Below are positions 12,468-20,646 of a stretch of 64,000 bases of DNA, piece after piece (positions within the stretch are counted from its first letter, which is position 1; the number at the start of each line of letters is the position of its first letter). The notes under the pieces are model-generated. The model did no database searches, was not told the origin of the DNA, and saw nothing but the letters and a program-made list of their open reading frames with translations. The translations under genes were made by a program, and so were the position numbers. Source of the stretch: Terracoccus luteus (GTDB lineage Bacteria; Actinomycetota; Actinomycetes; Actinomycetales; Dermatophilaceae); assembly GCF_003635045.1 (NCBI RefSeq), contig NZ_RBXT01000001.1:3348001-3412000 (forward strand), in the 5' to 3' direction.

Positions 12468-12522
12468 CCACAGCCGTCTGACTTCGCCCGAGCTCCTACC
12501 AGGCCGTCTGAGCCCGGATGCC

Positions 12523-12556
12523 GTGAGGCCCCCGTCCGTGCGGACGGGGGCCTCAC
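12523..12556. terminator. Strong hairpin between ino1 and the convergent gene
   Basis: A perfect 16-bp self-complementary arm pair (GTGAGGCCCCCGTCCG at 12523-12538 and its complement at 12541-12556), separated by TG, forms a very stable GC hairpin 56 bp after ino1. It is 15 bp from the stop of the convergent gene, so it can serve both strands. There is no T-run, as is usual in high-GC actinobacteria. Confidence 0.8.
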
Positions 12557-12570
12557 GCGCGCTCGACGGC

Positions 12571-13329
12571 TCAGGTGGTCCGGGTGGTCGTGCTGGCAAG
12601 GACCGAGCCGGTGAGCTGCTCCCCGTCGACGGAGCCGACCGTGCACTGGATGGTGCGGTCGGTGTCCCACGTGTCCTCGTCGGCGGGATAGATGTACGAG
12701 GGTTCGATCTCCTCGAGGCGGTCCTCGCTCACGAGGGGCGCGCCCCGCTGCTGACAGCCGGCGTCCGCGTCCTCCGCGAGGGCGTCGACACCGGGGTAGG
12801 GCCCCTCGGGCAGCTCGAAGACGGCGATGACCTGGCTGTCGTGGGGCTGGGCACACGGCAGCACGGTCACCCAGTCGACCTCCTCGGCCGTGCCGGAGTC
12901 GAAGCAGTCGCCCGCCGCGAGGTCGGAGACGAACATCGACGACCGCTGCGTCACGTTGCCGGAGGCGTCGCGCGGCGCCTCGGTGTTCATGATGCTGAGG
13001 GCGGCGACGCCGAGCCAGACGACGACGGCGACGCAGCCGAGGACGATGCCCGTGATGGCGAGGCGACGCCCCGCCTGGTTGCGCTCCATCACCTGGTTGA
13101 GGGCGCGGGCACCGAGCACGATGGCGACGATCCCCAGGGGCGGGACCACGCCCAGGATGCCGGTCACCAGGGCCCAGACCGCGAGCCGGTTCGTCCCCGG
13201 GGTGCGGGCCGGCGGCGGCATCAGCGGCGCCGGGTAGGCGGGCCCGACGGGCGGCGCCACCGCCGCTGCGGTGGGTTCTGCGCTCATGTCTTCGCTCGGC
13301 GCGGCGATGGTGTCAGGGGGCTCGGTCAC
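12571..13329 (-). CDS. DUF4190 plus septum-formation-domain membrane protein
   Basis: This 252-residue protein has a Pro-rich cytoplasmic head (about 1-45) and two membrane helices around a short loop (TNRLAVWALVTGILGVV and RRLAITGIVLGCVAVVVWLG; DUF4190). An extracytoplasmic C-terminal domain carries AAGDCFDSG, VLPCAQPHDSQV and AGCQQRG, the paired-Cys pattern of the Septum_form family. Function is unknown; some members have been linked to septation or surface proteins. The start is GTG 13329. It is followed upstream on the same strand by a VanZ/RDD gene 42 bp away, so they may be co-transcribed. Confidence 0.75.
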   Translation of the reverse strand: MTEPPDTIAAPSEDMSAEPTAAAVAPPVGPAYPAPLMPPPARTPGTNRLAVWALVTGILGVVPPLGIVAIVLGARALNQVMERNQAGRRLAITGIVLGCVAVVVWLGVAALSIMNTEAPRDASGNVTQRSSMFVSDLAAGDCFDSGTAEEVDWVTVLPCAQPHDSQVIAVFELPEGPYPGVDALAEDADAGCQQRGAPLVSEDRLEEIEPSYIYPADEDTWDTDRTIQCTVGSVDGEQLTGSVLASTTTRTT

Positions 13330-13371
13330 CGGCCGAAGCGTGCCACAGACCGGCGCCGCCGTGTCCGTTTT

Positions 13372-14511
13372 CTACGACTTGCCGGAGGGGAGCCGGGAGT
13401 CGGCCGCCATCGCGTCGTGGGTGCGGGTGGCGGTGTGGGCGATGACGGAGGTGAGACTGCGGTCGTCGCGGCGCACGAGCACGGTGACCAGCTCGACGAC
13501 GGCCACGGTGAGCACCCCCGCCGCGGGCCAGAGGATGATCGGCAGCCAGCGCACGACGAAGCGCACGAGCACCGACCAGGCCCGCGCCCGTTCCGGCCGG
13601 TCGGAGCGCTGCACCCCGAGCAGCACCATCGCCTGGCCAGGCGTCGCGCGGTCGCGACGCAGCAGCGGCACGACGAGGAAGACGACGGTCGAGACCGCGA
13701 TCTGGACCCACTGCAGGGGCTGCTGGAGCGACTCGGTGGTGACCCCGCGCCCCCGGGCCACGAGCGAGATCCCGACGGCCAGCACGGCGCCGATGAAGAC
13801 GGCGAGGACGAGGTCGGACACCGCCGCCCCGACCCGGCGACGGCCGGTCGGCGGCTCGAGGTCGCTGCGCCGGGGGACGTCGAGGCTCAGCCGCGGGCCC
13901 AGCCACCGGCCCACCGTGCGCGCGACGAGGCGGCCGATCAGCCACCCCACGATCGCACCGGTCGTGTTCGTCAGCAGGTCGTCGACGTCGGCCAGGCGGT
14001 AGGGGCACGGGTAGAGGCCCCACAGGCCCGTGCCCTGGGTCGCCTCGATGAGCAGCGAGACGGCGAGACCGGCCGCCGCCGCCGTGGCCAGCCCGCGCCC
14101 GCCGCCGCCCCGGCGCGGGGGCAGAGCCGTGGCGACGAGGACGCCGAGGGGCACGAAGAAGAGCACGTTGAAGGCGACCTGCAGGAATACCCCGCTCGTC
14201 AGGGTCGAGGTGAGACCGGTGGCCTCGTACCGGGCGATGACGTCGTCGAGCGAGGCGAGCGGCCGCGTCTGCCAGTAGTCGATACGGCGACCGAGACGGC
14301 AGTAGCGCTGCGGGTCGTCCGGCAGCGGGAAGGTCGTGAAGGCGACGAGCGCGCACGCGTAGAGGCCGCCGGCGACCGCCAGCAGGGCCGGCCCGGGGGC
14401 GGCGTACCGGTAGCGCCGGTAGACGAACGCGAGGAACGGGCCGACGAGCACCGCCGCCAACGGCACGAAGATGACGAAGGCGGTGACGCCTTGGTACAGC
14501 CACGTCGTCAT
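13372..14511 (-). CDS. VanZ/RDD family membrane protein
   Basis: This 379-residue polytopic protein has a VanZ-like N-terminal region: NVLFFVPLGVLVATALPPRR, then SLLIEATQGTGLWGLYPCPYRLADVDDLLTNTTGAIVGW. That region is followed by a C-terminal RDD-like membrane domain (DLVLAVFIGAVLAVG to RDRATPGQAMVLLGVQ, then WSVLVRFVVRWLPIILWP). VanZ proteins contribute to teicoplanin resistance in some hosts, but most actinobacterial homologues are uncharacterised. The start is ATG 14511. It is divergent from the YtxH-like gene. Confidence 0.8.
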   Translation of the reverse strand: MTTWLYQGVTAFVIFVPLAAVLVGPFLAFVYRRYRYAAPGPALLAVAGGLYACALVAFTTFPLPDDPQRYCRLGRRIDYWQTRPLASLDDVIARYEATGLTSTLTSGVFLQVAFNVLFFVPLGVLVATALPPRRGGGGRGLATAAAAGLAVSLLIEATQGTGLWGLYPCPYRLADVDDLLTNTTGAIVGWLIGRLVARTVGRWLGPRLSLDVPRRSDLEPPTGRRRVGAAVSDLVLAVFIGAVLAVGISLVARGRGVTTESLQQPLQWVQIAVSTVVFLVVPLLRRDRATPGQAMVLLGVQRSDRPERARAWSVLVRFVVRWLPIILWPAAGVLTVAVVELVTVLVRRDDRSLTSVIAHTATRTHDAMAADSRLPSGKS

Positions 14512-14673
14512 CGCGCCCCCGCTCCCGACCGGGCGCGGTCTCCACCGGCCCCGGTCCAGACGCTACCCGGGGCCCGGGCTGACGCCGGGCCGCTGGGTAT
14601 GGCTGAACCAACGCGGTCGGCGATGCACCAGACAGGGCGCCGGCCCGGCCACCCCGACCTTCGGAGGTCCACC

Positions 14674-15048
14674 ATGAAGCGACTGCTCATCCTCACCGCC
14701 GGCGCCGCCGGCTTCCTGCTCGGCTCCCGGGCGGGCCGCGAGCCCTACGAGCAGTTCATGCGCGCCATCGGCCAGCTCAAGGACGACCCGCGCGTGCAGC
14801 AGAAGGCGCAGCAGGGCGTCGACTTCGTCAAGGAGCAGGCGCCCGTCGTCGCGGAGAAGGCCACCGACGCCGCCCGCGCCGCCACGGACAAGGTGACCTC
14901 GGCCGTCTCGAACGGCGACGCGTCCTCGTCGTCGGTGGCCGACGGCCACCGCCCGACGCACTCGACGCACTCGGGCGACGCCGACGACCTCATCGAGCAG
15001 GCCGTGCAGTACCAGAAGGACCACGGACCCAAGGGCCCGCTCCCCTGA
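14674..15048 (+). CDS. YtxH-like small membrane-associated protein
   Basis: This is a 124-residue protein. A single hydrophobic N-terminal helix (KRLLILTAGAAGFLLGSRAGR) is followed by an amphipathic Lys/Ala/Gln-rich helical stretch (about 30-85, with QQKAQQGVDFVKEQ and ATDAARAATDKVTSAV) and a disordered tail ending GPKGPLP. This is the organisation of YtxH-like stress or envelope proteins. ATG 14674 follows a clear GGAGG RBS. No enzymatic function is expected. Confidence 0.75.
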   Translation: MKRLLILTAGAAGFLLGSRAGREPYEQFMRAIGQLKDDPRVQQKAQQGVDFVKEQAPVVAEKATDAARAATDKVTSAVSNGDASSSSVADGHRPTHSTHSGDADDLIEQAVQYQKDHGPKGPLP

Positions 15049-15199
15049 GCCTCCCCTCACAGCCGGCCACCCGGCATCCTCGGTCGGCCGGGGCGGTGGT
15101 CTCGCGGGGCGTCACGACATTTGGACACCCATAACGCGATCTACTGCGACGGGGCCAGAATGGCGCTCGATCCCGCACCGCTTCGAGAGGACCGCCGTC

Positions 15200-15862
15200 A
15201 TGGCCACACCGCGTCTGGGCGAGACCGCGCCCGACTTCAGCGCCGACACGACCGAGGGCCCGATCCGCTTCCACGAGTGGAAGGCCGACAGCTGGGCCGT
15301 GCTGTTCAGCCACCCGGCCGACTTCACCCCCGTCTGCACGACCGAGCTGGGCCGCGTCGCCGCGCTCAGGGACGAGTGGGACGCCCGCGGCGTCAAGGTA
15401 CTCGCCGTCTCGGTCGACCCGGTCGAGCAGCACGAGCGGTGGAAGGGCGACATCGAGGAGGTCGGCGGTGCCGCCGTGTTCTACCCGCTCATCGCCGACG
15501 ACTCGCGCCAGGTCAGCGAGCTCTACGACATGATCCACCCGGGCGAGGGCGACACCTCGGGTGTGCGCTCGGTGTTCGTCATCGACAAGGGCAACACCGT
15601 GCGCCTGTCGCTGACCTACCCCAAGAGCGTGGGCCGCAACTTCGACGAGATCCTGCGGGCGGTCGATGCCCTGCAGGTCACCGACAGCGGCCCCTTCTCG
15701 ACGCCCGCCGACTGGCAGGACGGCCAGCGCGTCATCGTCGCTCCGACCGTCTCGACCGCCGACGCCCGGGCGCGCTTCGGCGACGACGCCGTCGACGAGG
15801 TCAAGCCCTACCTGCGGTACACGACGGCCGCGGCCAAGACCACGGCCGACGCCCCAGCCTGA
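15200..15862 (+). CDS. 1-Cys peroxiredoxin (Prx6-type AhpC/TSA)
   Basis: This is a 220-residue cytosolic peroxidase reducing hydrogen peroxide and organic hydroperoxides. The peroxidatic motif HPADFTPVCTTELGR places the catalytic cysteine at residue 46, with the conserved Pro and Thr of PxxxTxxC. There is no second cysteine anywhere in the protein, so it is a strict 1-Cys enzyme needing an external thiol reductant (mycothiol would be the expected one in this lineage; inference). The extended C-terminal region is typical of Prx6. ATG 15200 follows GAGAGGA. Confidence 0.92.
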   Translation: MATPRLGETAPDFSADTTEGPIRFHEWKADSWAVLFSHPADFTPVCTTELGRVAALRDEWDARGVKVLAVSVDPVEQHERWKGDIEEVGGAAVFYPLIADDSRQVSELYDMIHPGEGDTSGVRSVFVIDKGNTVRLSLTYPKSVGRNFDEILRAVDALQVTDSGPFSTPADWQDGQRVIVAPTVSTADARARFGDDAVDEVKPYLRYTTAAAKTTADAPA

Positions 15863-15880
15863 CCTGCCCCGGCCCTCTCA

Positions 15881-15963
15881 CGTCGAGAGGCCACAAGAGG
15901 TCACCGAGAGGCCAGTCCCGGCGCGGGCTGGCCTTTCGCTGGCGTGTATTTGGCCTTTCGACG
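15881..15963. repeat. Nested inverted repeat / terminator between convergent genes
   Basis: Two stems are nested. The outer arms are CGTCGAGAGGCCA (15881-15893) and TGGCCTTTCGACG (15951-15963), complementary except for one G-T pair. The inner hairpin is AGGCCAGTCC (15909-15918), a 6-nt loop, and GGGCTGGCCT (15925-15934), followed by TTCG. The element fills the gap between the convergent peroxiredoxin and threonine aldolase genes and probably terminates both; the outer stem is more elaborate than a simple terminator needs. Confidence 0.6.
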
Positions 15964-15980
15964 GGGGTGCGCCGGGTGGG

Positions 15981-17060
15981 TCAGGCGCGGAGGAGGCGGG
16001 TCAGCTCGCGGACGAAGGCGTCGACGTCGGATGCCGCGGTGTCCCACGAGCACATCCAGCGCACCTCGCCGGTGGCCGGGTTCCAGTCGTAGAAGCGGAA
16101 CGCCTCGCGCAGCCGGTCGGCCACACCCCGGTCGAGCACCGCGAAGACGGCGTTGGCCTGCACGGCCTGGGTGACGGTGACCCCGTCGAGACCGCTCACG
16201 CCGTCGGCGAGGCGCTGCGCCATCTCGTTGGCGTGCGAGGCCGACCGCAGCCACAGGTCGCCGTCATAGAGGGCGAGCAGCTGCGCCGAGACGAACCGCA
16301 TCTTCGAGGCGAGCTGCATGTTGAGCTTGCGCAGGAAGACGAGGCCGTGCTCGTCGGCGGTGATGTCCTGGTTGACGACGACGACCGCCTCGGCGGCGAG
16401 CGCGCCGTTCTTCGTCCCGCCGAGGCTGACGAGGTCGACGCCGGCGTCGGTGGTGAAGGCGGCGAGCGAGTCGCCCAGCGAGGCAGCGGCGTTCGCGATT
16501 CGCGCCCCGTCGAGATGCACCCGCATGCCGCGGCTGTGGGCGTGCTCGGTGATGGCCCGGATCTCGTCGACCGTGTAGAGCGTGCCGAGCTCGGTGCTCT
16601 GCGTGATCGACACGACGAGCGGCTGCGCGCGGTGCTCGTCGCCCCAGCCCCAGGCCTGACGGTCGACCAGCTCGGGGGTGAGCTTGCCGTCGGGGGTCGG
16701 CACGGTGAGCAGCTTGAGGCCGGCGACCCGCTCGGGCGCGGCGTTCTCGTCGGTGTTGATGTGGGCCGTCTCGGCGCACACGACCGCACCCCAGCGCGGC
16801 AGAAGCGCCTGCAGGGCAAGGACGTTCGCGCCGGTGCCGTTGAAGACGGGCCACGCCGTGGCGCCCTCGCCGAAGTGGCCGGCGACGACCTCCTGCAGGC
16901 GGGCGGTGTAGTGGTCCTCGCCGTAGGCGATCTCGTGCCCGCCGTTCGCGACGGCGAGCGCCTCGAGCACCTCGGGGTGCGCACCGGCGTAGTTGTCGGA
17001 CGCGAAGCCCCGGCGGTCGAGGTCGTGCAGGGGGGCGACGCCCCGGGTGGTGGTGCTCAC
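15981..17060 (-). CDS. Low-specificity L-threonine aldolase (beta-eliminating lyase family)
   Basis: This is a 359-residue PLP enzyme of fold type I that splits threonine and related beta-hydroxy amino acids into glycine and an aldehyde. Visible motifs are ASDNYAGAHPEVL (substrate loop), FNGTGANVLAL, the stacking-His region ETAHINTDENAAPE, VHLDGARIANA, and LGGTKNGA with the PLP lysine at 217. The start GTG 17060 is preceded by AGGAAGG and fits the family N-terminus. It lies 94 bp downstream of the SDR and DUF6421 genes on the same strand, so it probably belongs to their transcript. Confidence 0.88.
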   Translation of the reverse strand: MSTTTRGVAPLHDLDRRGFASDNYAGAHPEVLEALAVANGGHEIAYGEDHYTARLQEVVAGHFGEGATAWPVFNGTGANVLALQALLPRWGAVVCAETAHINTDENAAPERVAGLKLLTVPTPDGKLTPELVDRQAWGWGDEHRAQPLVVSITQSTELGTLYTVDEIRAITEHAHSRGMRVHLDGARIANAAASLGDSLAAFTTDAGVDLVSLGGTKNGALAAEAVVVVNQDITADEHGLVFLRKLNMQLASKMRFVSAQLLALYDGDLWLRSASHANEMAQRLADGVSGLDGVTVTQAVQANAVFAVLDRGVADRLREAFRFYDWNPATGEVRWMCSWDTAASDVDAFVRELTRLLRA

Positions 17061-17154
17061 GAGTTGCCTTCCTGGGTCACGGGTCCGGCGCGCACGCCGT
17101 CGCATCCGACGCTACGCCGTCACGGAGCGCCACCGCCCGACGGGTCGGTGGGGG

Positions 17155-17853
17155 TCAGAGGGTGACGCGGGTGCCGTTGAGCTCGGCGGCGTCGCCGTCA
17201 AAGATGGCCCGGATGCCGGACGCCACCTGGGCGGGCGAGCTGGCCTTGGGGTCGTCGCCGATCCACGACACGACGCCGATGACGGCGGCCGCGGTCTGCG
17301 GTGTCGGGTCGGTCTTGCGGCCGGACTGCAGGCGGCGGAAGGAGTCGGCGAGGGCGAGCATCCACGCCTCGGCGGCCGACTTGGCGGTGGCGTAGTTGGC
17401 GTTGCCCGCGGTCGGCTTGGCCGCCGCGGCCGCGCTGACGACCACGACCCGACCGGCCGGCGACGCGACGAGGTCGTCGTGCAGCGCGAGCGTGAGGTGG
17501 CGCAGGCTCTCGACGAGGTTGGCGCTGAGGAAACGCCAGTCGTCGTCAGAGTTGTCGGTGAACGCCTTGCCGCCGCGCCACCCGCCGACGAGGTGGGCCA
17601 GCCCGTCGACCCGGCCGTGCGCCGACTTCACCTGCGCGACAAGGGTGCTCATGGCATCCGTCTCGGTGACGTCGGCGACGTGCGTCGTCAGGCGGGCACC
17701 ACCGGCGGCCGAGCCGGTCACCTGCGCGTCGACCTCGGCGAGGCGGTCGGCGTCGCGACCGACGGCGGCGACGTCGTGGCCGGCCGCGAGCAGCGCGGCG
17801 CACGTGGCCAGACCGGAGGCGCCCGTCGCCCCCGTGACGATGACGACGCTCAC
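17155..17853 (-). CDS. SDR family NAD(P)-dependent oxidoreductase
   Basis: This is a 232-residue classical short-chain dehydrogenase. It has the glycine-rich TGATGASG (7-14), DVTETD, a serine at the end of RVVVVS (140) and the catalytic YxxxK as YATAK (Tyr154, Lys158). The usual NNAG is replaced by HLVGG (88-92), which is seen in divergent SDRs. The start GTG 17853 overlaps the stop of DUF6421 by GTGA, so translation is coupled. The substrate is unknown, and the tight coupling implies it acts together with the DUF6421 protein. Confidence 0.85.
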   Translation of the reverse strand: MSVVIVTGATGASGLATCAALLAAGHDVAAVGRDADRLAEVDAQVTGSAAGGARLTTHVADVTETDAMSTLVAQVKSAHGRVDGLAHLVGGWRGGKAFTDNSDDDWRFLSANLVESLRHLTLALHDDLVASPAGRVVVVSAAAAAKPTAGNANYATAKSAAEAWMLALADSFRRLQSGRKTDPTPQTAAAVIGVVSWIGDDPKASSPAQVASGIRAIFDGDAAELNGTRVTL

Positions 17854-19814
17854 GCGGCCGCGCCCTCCTCACGGGCGACGAGGTCGCTGCGGCCGGTGAT
17901 GCCGGCGGTCGACTCGATGACGGGCTTCATCTTCTTGGCCAGCGCCTCGAAGAACATCGACAGCGGGAACTCGTCGGGCAGCACGGCGTCGGTCAGGCCC
18001 TTGGGCGGGCCGTCGAGCGGCAGCGCGGTGAGGTCGCCGGCGGCGTGGCGGGCCCAGGCCGAGCTCGGGTGCGGCGTGACGACCGAGCTGACGAGCGCGT
18101 AGGCGGCGAGCCAGTGCGACGCCTTGGGGCGGTCGATCGAGCGCCAGTAGAGGTCCTCGATGGCCCGGCCGAGCTCGAGCACGGGCTCGGTGACGGCCTC
18201 CCAGTCGACGCTGAGGCGGTTGTCGGTCCAGTGCAGCACGCCGCGCTGGTGCAGCCACGCGAAGAGCAGCTGGCCGCCGAGACCGTCGTAGTTGCGCACC
18301 CGGGAGCCGGTGATGCTGAAGCGGAAGATGCGGTCGAAGAGCACCGCGTACTGCACCATGCGCGCGTAGGGGTGACCCTCGGCCTCGAGCTTGACCGACT
18401 CGCGGAAGGCGGTGAGGTCGCAGCGCAGCTCTTCGAGCGCGTAGAGGAAGAACGGCATCCGCTGCTTGACCATGAAGGGGTCGAAGGGCAGGTCGCCGTG
18501 CATGTGGGTGCGGTCGTGGATGAGGTCCCACATCACGAAGGTGCGCTCGGCCAGCTGCTGGTCGGCGACGAGGCGGGCCGCGTCGGCGGGCAGCGACAGG
18601 CGGGTGACGTCGGCGGCCTCGGCGACGACGCGACGGAACCGCGCCGCCTCACGGTCGGCGAAGATGCCGCCCCACGTGAACGCCGGCACCTCGCGCATGG
18701 CGACGGTCTCGGGGAAGAGGACGGCCGAGTTCGTGTCGTAGCCGGCGGTGAAGTCGAGGAAGCGGATCGGCAGGAAGAGCCGGTTCGAGTAATCGCCGGC
18801 CTCGAGCTCGGCGACGAAGTCGGGCCAGATCACCTCGAGCAGCACGGCCTCGACCATGCGGTCGGGGTTGCCGTTCTGCGTGTACATCGGGAAGACGACG
18901 AGGTGGGTCAGGCCGTCGACGCGGTGCTGCGCGGGCGCGAAGGCGTTCAGCGAGTCGAGGAAGTCGGGCACGCCGAAGCCGCCGTCGACCCAGCGGCCGA
19001 AGTCGAGGACGAGGGCCTCGAGGTACGCGGCGTCGTGCGGCAGCGACGGCGCCAGGCCACGGATGCCGGCCACGACCTCGGCGACGAGGGTGCGGGCGCG
19101 CTCGTGGCCGGCCTCGTCGACGTCGTCACGCAGCGAGCCGTCCTTCTGCTGCAGCAGGCGCAGCTCGGAGACGGCGGCCTTGAGCCGCAGCCATGCCGGG
19201 TCGGAGACAAGGGGGTGCACGGCGGCGTCACCGGTGGCGGGCACGGCCTCGGTGGCAGTCGCGGCGACCGGTGCGACCCAGGCGACGGCGTTGCGCAGCA
19301 GCTCACGGTACGAGCGTCGCTCGTCGGCCGAGGCGGGCTCGACACCGAGCAGCATCCACCGGCGGCCGGCCTGCTCGCCCTCGGCGGCCGGCGTGACGGC
19401 GGCGGCGACGACGAAGCTGGCGGCACGCAGCAGCGGACGGGCGTCGTGGTGCTGCGGCAGGGCGGTGGTGGCGCGCAGGCCGGTGGGCTCGACGCGCGCG
19501 AGCAGGTCGAGCTGGTCGGGGCGGGGGCCGTGCGGCTCGGCGGGCTCGACGGCGCCGAGAGACCCGGCATCCGACACGTCGGCGGCGGCGTGCAGCCCGT
19601 CAGGCCCGAGGGTCGCGGCGGCGGCACCGAGGGCGATGACGCCGGCGTCGGGGCGCAGGGCGTCGAGGTCGGTCGCGGTGGCCGTGGGGCCCGCCACGAC
19701 GACGTCGGCCTCGGCCAGGGAGTCGGTCAGTCGGACGCCGACGGCGACGAGGTCGTCGCGCAGGGCGGCGAGCGCCGACTCGGCCCCGAGGACGTGTGCA
19801 AGAGGAAGTGACAT
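17850..19814 (-). CDS. DUF6421 family protein, function unknown
   Basis: This is a 654-residue soluble protein with no signal peptide or membrane helices. The first 100 residues alternate beta/alpha (a Rossmann-like look), followed by a large helical body. The most conserved-looking stretch is HDRTHMHGDLPFDPFMVKQR at about residues 434-453, with closely spaced His and Asp residues that could bind a metal (inference). Other marked segments are FPMYTQNGNPDRMVEAVLLE and NYDGLGGQLLFAWLHQ. I recognise it as an actinobacterial DUF6421 protein. It starts the operon with the SDR and probably threonine aldolase. An 11-bp palindrome lies about 50 bp upstream. Confidence 0.75.
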   Translation of the reverse strand: MSLPLAHVLGAESALAALRDDLVAVGVRLTDSLAEADVVVAGPTATATDLDALRPDAGVIALGAAAATLGPDGLHAAADVSDAGSLGAVEPAEPHGPRPDQLDLLARVEPTGLRATTALPQHHDARPLLRAASFVVAAAVTPAAEGEQAGRRWMLLGVEPASADERRSYRELLRNAVAWVAPVAATATEAVPATGDAAVHPLVSDPAWLRLKAAVSELRLLQQKDGSLRDDVDEAGHERARTLVAEVVAGIRGLAPSLPHDAAYLEALVLDFGRWVDGGFGVPDFLDSLNAFAPAQHRVDGLTHLVVFPMYTQNGNPDRMVEAVLLEVIWPDFVAELEAGDYSNRLFLPIRFLDFTAGYDTNSAVLFPETVAMREVPAFTWGGIFADREAARFRRVVAEAADVTRLSLPADAARLVADQQLAERTFVMWDLIHDRTHMHGDLPFDPFMVKQRMPFFLYALEELRCDLTAFRESVKLEAEGHPYARMVQYAVLFDRIFRFSITGSRVRNYDGLGGQLLFAWLHQRGVLHWTDNRLSVDWEAVTEPVLELGRAIEDLYWRSIDRPKASHWLAAYALVSSVVTPHPSSAWARHAAGDLTALPLDGPPKGLTDAVLPDEFPLSMFFEALAKKMKPVIESTAGITGRSDLVAREEGAAA

Positions 19815-19833
19815 GGCCTGCGCCCCTGTCCGT

Positions 19834-19873
19834 AGATTCTGCGGTCTGCTGACGCCAAGTTAACAGAATCTGT
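19834..19873. promoter_or_regulatory. Paired palindromic boxes upstream of the DUF6421 operon
   Basis: ACAGAATCTGT (19863-19873) is a perfect 5+1+5 palindrome. A second, imperfect copy in inverted orientation, AGATTCTGC, starts at 19834, so AGATTCTG (19834-19841) and CAGAATCT (19864-19871) form an 8-bp inverted repeat with a 22-nt spacer. The segment is distinctly AT-richer than its surroundings and lies 20-60 bp before the DUF6421 start. The regulator is not identifiable from this window. Confidence 0.5.
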
Positions 19874-19962
19874 AGACGAGACCCCACCCCTTCAGGAGAT
19901 CGTCCTGACTCACGCGGTCGATTCGGGCGTTCCCATCGCGCGTGCGAACCTCCCCCCACCTC

Positions 19963-20646
19963 CTAGATGGCGTCGCGCCTTCGGGCACCGAACACGGCTG
20001 CCTGCGTGCGCCGCTGCATATGGAGCTTGGCGAGCAGCCCGGAGACGTAGTTCTTCACGGTCTTCTCCGCGAGGTGGAGGCGGTCCCCGATCTCGCGGTT
20101 GGTCAGACCGTCGGCGATGAGGTCGAGGATCTGTGACTCGCGTGGGGTGAGGCCGACATCAGGGACAGCCGGCACACCGTCGGGCGTCGGCGAGCGAAGA
20201 CGCTCGAGGAGAACGCCGACGAGGGCGGGGTCGATGAGCGAGCGTCCTTGCGAGACCTGCGTGATGGCGTCGGTGAGCGACACCCCTCGGATCTCCTTGA
20301 GCAGATAGCCGGAGGCACCGGCCATGACGGCTGCGAACAGGGCCTCGTCGTCGTCGTAGCTGGTGAGGATCAGGCAGCGCGTGGCCGGGGACGTGGACCT
20401 CACGGCCCGGCAGACGTCGATGCCACTCCCGTCCGGGAGTCGGGCGTCGAGCAGGGCGACGTCCGGCGCGGCGGCGGGGATGCGCCGTAGGGCTTCGGCG
20501 GCCGTCGACGCCTCTCCGACGACGAGGAGGCCGGGGTGGGAGTCGATGAGCTCGGTCAGGCCTCGGCGCACGATCTCGTGGTCGTCGAGGAGGAAGACAC
20601 GGATGGGGCCGGTCTCGGCAGGCGAGGATGTGCGGCTCCCGGTCAT
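19963..20646 (-). CDS. NarL/LuxR-type response regulator, DevR/DosR-like
   Basis: This is a 227-residue two-component regulator. The receiver domain has DDHEIVRRGL (acidic pocket), the phosphoacceptor Asp67 in VALLDARLPDG, the switch region LTSYDDDEA and GASGYLLKE with the conserved Lys. The C-terminal LuxR HTH (about 165-220) reads LTPRESQILDLIADGL and KTVKNYVSGLLAKL. These features match DevR/DosR. Its ATG overlaps the histidine kinase stop by ATGA, so the kinase is its cognate partner. It should bind the DosR-like boxes at 24002 and 27226-27261 (inference). Confidence 0.9.
   Translation of the reverse strand: MTGSRTSSPAETGPIRVFLLDDHEIVRRGLTELIDSHPGLLVVGEASTAAEALRRIPAAAPDVALLDARLPDGSGIDVCRAVRSTSPATRCLILTSYDDDEALFAAVMAGASGYLLKEIRGVSLTDAITQVSQGRSLIDPALVGVLLERLRSPTPDGVPAVPDVGLTPRESQILDLIADGLTNREIGDRLHLAEKTVKNYVSGLLAKLHMQRRTQAAVFGARRRDAI

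Noticed and set aside
12523-15048. An 841-codon plus-strand open frame ending in the YtxH-like protein
   Set aside because: Only the last 124 codons, from ATG 14674 with its RBS, are protein-like; the rest is antisense to the DUF4190 and VanZ genes.
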